Shown here piece after piece: positions 61,526-64,000 of a stretch of 64,000 nucleotides of DNA. Both the position numbers and the translations under genes were made by a program. The DNA is taken from positions 211,959 to 275,958 of the forward strand of contig NZ_WUQZ01000002.1 of assembly GCF_009829075.1 (NCBI RefSeq). The letters run 5' to 3'. Numbering within the stretch: position 1 is the first letter of the stretch; every line of letters begins with the position of its first letter. The notes under the pieces were generated by a model. It was not told where the DNA came from, did not search any database, and saw only the letters and a program-made list of their open reading frames with translations. Source of the stretch: Sphingobacterium composti. Its GTDB lineage: Bacteria; Bacteroidota; Bacteroidia; Sphingobacteriales; Sphingobacteriaceae.

Positions 61526-62621
61526 GCGCTTGTCCTCCTTCGATATCAAATATACGGATAGGTTGTTGGATTTCGTCGAATATCTTTTGAATTCTGCTAG
61601 CGTCTGTATCGGTAATAAATATCTGTCCAAATTCATCGTCCGACACCATCTGCATCAGTTTTTTGGTACGTTTATCATCCAACTTGTCAAAGATATCATC
61701 CAATAACAACAAGGGTTTAAACTTATTTTGCTCCTGCAAATATGTGTATTGTGCTAATTTTAAGGCTATCAAAAAAGACTTTTGCTGTCCCTGCGAACCA
61801 AATTTCTTCAAAGGCATTTCGCCGTGAATCGTAAATAGCAAATCATCTTTATGAATACCCTGTGTTGTACGTTCTAGTATTCTATCCTTTTCTAAAGAAG
61901 ATTCCAATAGTTGATTGAAATCAGCTCCATCCAATTGAGAATCATACAACAAAGTAACCTCTTCTGCGCTTTCTGAGAGGTACTGATAATGACGTTGGAA
62001 AGAAGGTGTAAAATTCTCCATAAACTTTTTACGTTTGTGGTAAATAACCTCTCCTACTTCCACCAATTGCATATTCAAAACTTCCAAAAGTCCAATATCG
62101 AAAACACCCTTTTCTTTGATGTTCTTCAACAAAGTATTACGCTGCAATAAAATCTTATTATAAGAAATCAGGGTATCTAAATAACGGTTATCCGTTTGTG
62201 AAATGACATTATCAACAAACTTTCTACGCTCTTCCGAGCCTTCTAGGATAATCAACGTGTCATTTGGCGATATCATCACCAATGGAAATTGACCGATGTG
62301 GTCTGCCAAACGTGGATAATCTTTCTTATTGCGTTTGAATTGTTTTTTCTGATTCTTTTTAAGGCTACAAGAAATAACATCTGGTCTTTCTTCCCGCTCG
62401 AATTCACCTTGCACCATAAAATATTCTTCACCCTTTTTGATATGTTGAGAATCAATCGGGTTGAAATAAGATTTGCAAAGCGATAGGTAATGAATCGCAT
62501 CCAACAAATTTGTCTTACCTGCACCATTTGCACCCGTGAATGCATTCACTTCAGGCAAAAAAGTCAAATTCGAATCAGTGTAATTCTTAAAATTTAAAAC
62601 AGAAAGTTGTTTCAACCACAT
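61515..62621 (-). CDS. recF: DNA replication and repair protein RecF
   Basis: SMC-like ATPase that loads RecA at gaps. 368 residues. Walker A TGANGAGKTN at about 29-38, LSLCKSYF, the signature KKFGSQGQQKSFLIALKLAQ near 265-285, and Walker B PLLLLDDIFDKLDDKRTKKL. It lies between DUF4834 and DUF721, a common recF context in Bacteroidota. It is separate from dnaA/dnaN, which are not in the window. Confidence 0.96.
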   Translation of the reverse strand: MWLKQLSVLNFKNYTDSNLTFLPEVNAFTGANGAGKTNLLDAIHYLSLCKSYFNPIDSQHIKKGEEYFMVQGEFEREERPDVISCSLKKNQKKQFKRNKKDYPRLADHIGQFPLVMISPNDTLIILEGSEERRKFVDNVISQTDNRYLDTLISYNKILLQRNTLLKNIKEKGVFDIGLLEVLNMQLVEVGEVIYHKRKKFMENFTPSFQRHYQYLSESAEEVTLLYDSQLDGADFNQLLESSLEKDRILERTTQGIHKDDLLFTIHGEMPLKKFGSQGQQKSFLIALKLAQYTYLQEQNKFKPLLLLDDIFDKLDDKRTKKLMQMVSDDEFGQIFITDTDASRIQKIFDEIQQPIRIFDIEGGQAHVI

Positions 62622-62653
62622 GTTACAAAGTAAAAACTAAAAAAGTACAAGTC

Positions 62654-62695
62654 AAAAAAATAGGTTGATTAGTTTTAGACACTAACCAACCTATT
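62654..62695 (-). terminator. Terminator after the DUF4834 gene
   Basis: 15-bp stem (62659-62673 with 62681-62695) with one position that is G-U in minus-strand RNA, 7-nt loop, followed on that strand by a run of seven T. Confidence 0.82.
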
Positions 62696-62715
62696 CTCAA
62701 ATCGAATATGAAAAC

Positions 62716-63033
62716 CTACTTTACTTCTTCAAAATCAATAAATTCACCAGCATTAGAAGCTACTTTACGCTTTTCTTCTTTTGGTGGGACATAATCAACA
62801 TGCAATTCACCAGTTGAATTTGTATTTCTTTGATTATTATCTTGATATGTCGATTGTGGACCAAAAGGATTACCTGAAGTATACGTATAAGTAAATGCGC
62901 CTTGTCCTTGCTGTGCTTTCTTCATCATGCGCTCCGCAAGTTTTTTCATTGCGAATGGTAATAATAAACGCATCGAAAATTTGAAAACATAGTAAAAGGT
63001 AATTACTCCTAAAATAAAATATAAAGCTGTCAT
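62716..63033 (-). CDS. DUF4834 family small membrane protein
   Basis: 105 residues. One N-terminal membrane segment (about 3-22), then PFAMKKLAERMMKKAQQGQ and a disordered Asn/Gly/Thr-rich middle ending GELHVDYVPPKEEKRKVASN, then GEFIDFEEVK. The VDYVPP--- and --GEF-DFEE-K ending is the DUF4834 signature. Function unknown. Often next to recF in Bacteroidota, as seen here. Confidence 0.85.
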   Translation of the reverse strand: MTALYFILGVITFYYVFKFSMRLLLPFAMKKLAERMMKKAQQGQGAFTYTYTSGNPFGPQSTYQDNNQRNTNSTGELHVDYVPPKEEKRKVASNAGEFIDFEEVK

Positions 63034-63117
63034 CTGTATTATCTATTTAACCAAATATATTAAAAACGTCAAAAACTTAAGTCAACATAATGTCAGACTG
63101 AAATCTCTTAACATTAT

Positions 63118-63597
63118 TTAAGACTTCGACTTTTGGATAGCGTTATACAATTCTTCTTGACGATGCGTACCAATGATGTACGTTAACCCATCTTTATCTG
63201 TCAGCCACACAGCGTCTTTTCCTCCCGAATAGAATCTTATTTTGCCATTTTTGTGTAAGTTGTACACTGGATTATTAAAGATATATGTGCTATATGGTTT
63301 CTTTTCGACAGAAACTATCGAAGACAAATCAATTTTTACCAATCTGGTAGACCACAATCCACTTAACACCACATTGCCATTGTATACATCAGTCTTGTAA
63401 TGCACCAAGTACATCATCACGATGGACACCACAATAATACAACTCCCTACGATGAAGAAAAGTTGTCTCGACGGTAGATGGTCTACATTCAAGTAGTATA
63501 CAATAAAACAAAACAAGGCCAAAGTCATGCGCACACTAATCCACGTCATGTCTCTTCCCAAAAATTGTCGCTCTACAAAATGCTTTTCTTGACTCAT
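63118..63597 (-). CDS. Membrane protein of unknown function (PH-domain-like)
   Basis: 159 residues from ATG 63597, whose first bases overlap the tilS stop by 4 nt; the upstream ATG at 63615 lies inside tilS. Two transmembrane segments (about 22-42 and 46-68), then a C-terminal beta-rich domain (NGNVVLSGLWSTRLVKIDLSSIVSVEK) resembling a bacterial PH (YdbS/bPH) domain. Function unknown. Translationally coupled to tilS. Confidence 0.7.
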   Translation of the reverse strand: MSQEKHFVERQFLGRDMTWISVRMTLALFCFIVYYLNVDHLPSRQLFFIVGSCIIVVSIVMMYLVHYKTDVYNGNVVLSGLWSTRLVKIDLSSIVSVEKKPYSTYIFNNPVYNLHKNGKIRFYSGGKDAVWLTDKDGLTYIIGTHRQEELYNAIQKSKS

Positions 63598-64000
63598 ATC
63601 GTTCGTAAATTGCAAACTAATTTAAGGACTTTTTGTGTATTATCCCTAATCTTAAATCTTTCGTCCAAATGATAATTTACGACCCATATGATGCGCCCAT
63701 CCCCATTGACTAATATAGGAACTTGCTTTTTATCCAAAATATTAATCTTTTTTTGAATAAAATAATCACTTAACTTTTTCTTCCCTTGCATCCCAAGTGG
63801 CTGAAAAACATCACCTTCTTCCCACGAACGGATCGTCAATGGATATATTACTTCATCAAAATCAACTTGCGCAACTCCTTTATCATATAAAACTTTTAAA
63901 TCTTCGGAGATTTCAAAATTAAATTGATAATCATTCCACAAAACTTTAGTATCTGTTTCCTCAATTTGTATACCTTCATCCGTTTCGGATTTTTTTGATA
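63594..64000 (-). CDS. tilS: tRNA(Ile)-lysidine synthetase TilS, C-terminal part (partial)
   Basis: The open frame continues through the right edge of the window (64000), so only the last 134 residues are visible. They include the TilS C-terminal domain: PLTIRSWEEGDVFQPLGMQGKKKLSDYFI, then DKKQVPILVNGDGRIIWVV. TilS puts lysidine on C34 of the tRNA-Ile that reads AUA. The ATP-pyrophosphatase domain with the SGGxDS motif must lie outside the window. Confidence 0.93.
   Translation of the reverse strand, partial: SKKSETDEGIQIEETDTKVLWNDYQFNFEISEDLKVLYDKGVAQVDFDEVIYPLTIRSWEEGDVFQPLGMQGKKKLSDYFIQKKINILDKKQVPILVNGDGRIIWVVNYHLDERFKIRDNTQKVLKLVCNLRTI

Noticed and set aside
1..64000. CRISPR arrays, tRNA genes, rRNA, insertion sequences or prophage
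   Set aside because: Reading both strands I found no regularly spaced repeats, no tRNA cloverleaf with CCA-type ends, no transposase or integrase and no phage structural genes.

Overview
The window looks like chromosomal core sequence from a Gram-negative, AT-rich member of the Bacteroidota, most likely Sphingobacteriaceae (Sphingobacterium/Pedobacter type). The evidence is: promoters of the Bacteroidota form (TTG about 19-20 bp upstream of TAnnTTTG); few Shine-Dalgarno sites; GldC; a GLPGLI protein; an S46 dipeptidyl peptidase; DUF4834 and DUF2795 proteins; BshA (bacillithiol); a TonB-domain BlaR1-like sensor; a Reg_prop/LytS kinase; and a bacterial histone H1-like protein. No phage, IS element, CRISPR array, rRNA or tRNA was seen. 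Coding density is high, and no gene-free stretch exceeds about 300 bp.

Layout. 1-4.5 kb: end of accB, accC, tatC, rpiB and an M28 peptidase. 4.6-10.8 kb: an outer-membrane barrel protein convergent with a lipoprotein/BlaR1-like/BlaI operon that has two tandem operator dyads in its promoter. 10.8-15 kb: arfB, bshA, pyrH, frr and a Tat-type lipoprotein of the sugar isomerase fold. 15-23 kb, mostly minus strand: nuoAB-purKE, ffh, a Zn-peptidase, an ECF-type sigma factor, glyA and a membrane protein. 23-32.8 kb: an A-type Fe-S carrier, a decayed MG2/plug-domain gene, ileS with a swapped signature motif, a zinc-less DksA-like gene, lspA, an M28 peptidase, an RmlD-like reductase and a thioesterase. 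33-39.5 kb, minus strand: a kinase/LytTR pair, an EVE protein, gldC and a DEAD-box helicase. 39.5-48.5 kb: S46 peptidase, a 59-residue histone-like gene, a GLPGLI plus barrel-protein pair, an M20 dipeptidase, PlsC and DUF2795. 48.5-54.8 kb: two exported proteins of unknown function, a trp operon (trpD-F-B-A) and a frameshifted DUF5694-like gene. 54.8-64 kb: EEP-family protein, GNAT, asnS, a YciO/TsaC protein, FemAB-like protein, EamA transporter, DUF721, recF, DUF4834, a membrane protein and the C-terminal end of tilS.

The most notable items not named by simple gene calling are these. First, a complete trp attenuator upstream of trpD: promoter, a 15-codon leader peptide with three consecutive Trp codons, an antiterminator and an intrinsic terminator. 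Second, an isoleucyl-tRNA synthetase whose class I HxGH signature reads GIHH. Third, twin AACTA-N6-TAGTT operators, 20 bp apart, lying between the -33 and -7 boxes of a BlaI/BlaR1-type operon whose sensor carries three TonB C-terminal-like domains. Two genes are broken: one by two in-frame TAA codons plus a homopolymer frameshift, the other by a single frameshift.

All functional names come from reading translations and motifs without database searches. Promoter and terminator calls come from visual pattern matching.
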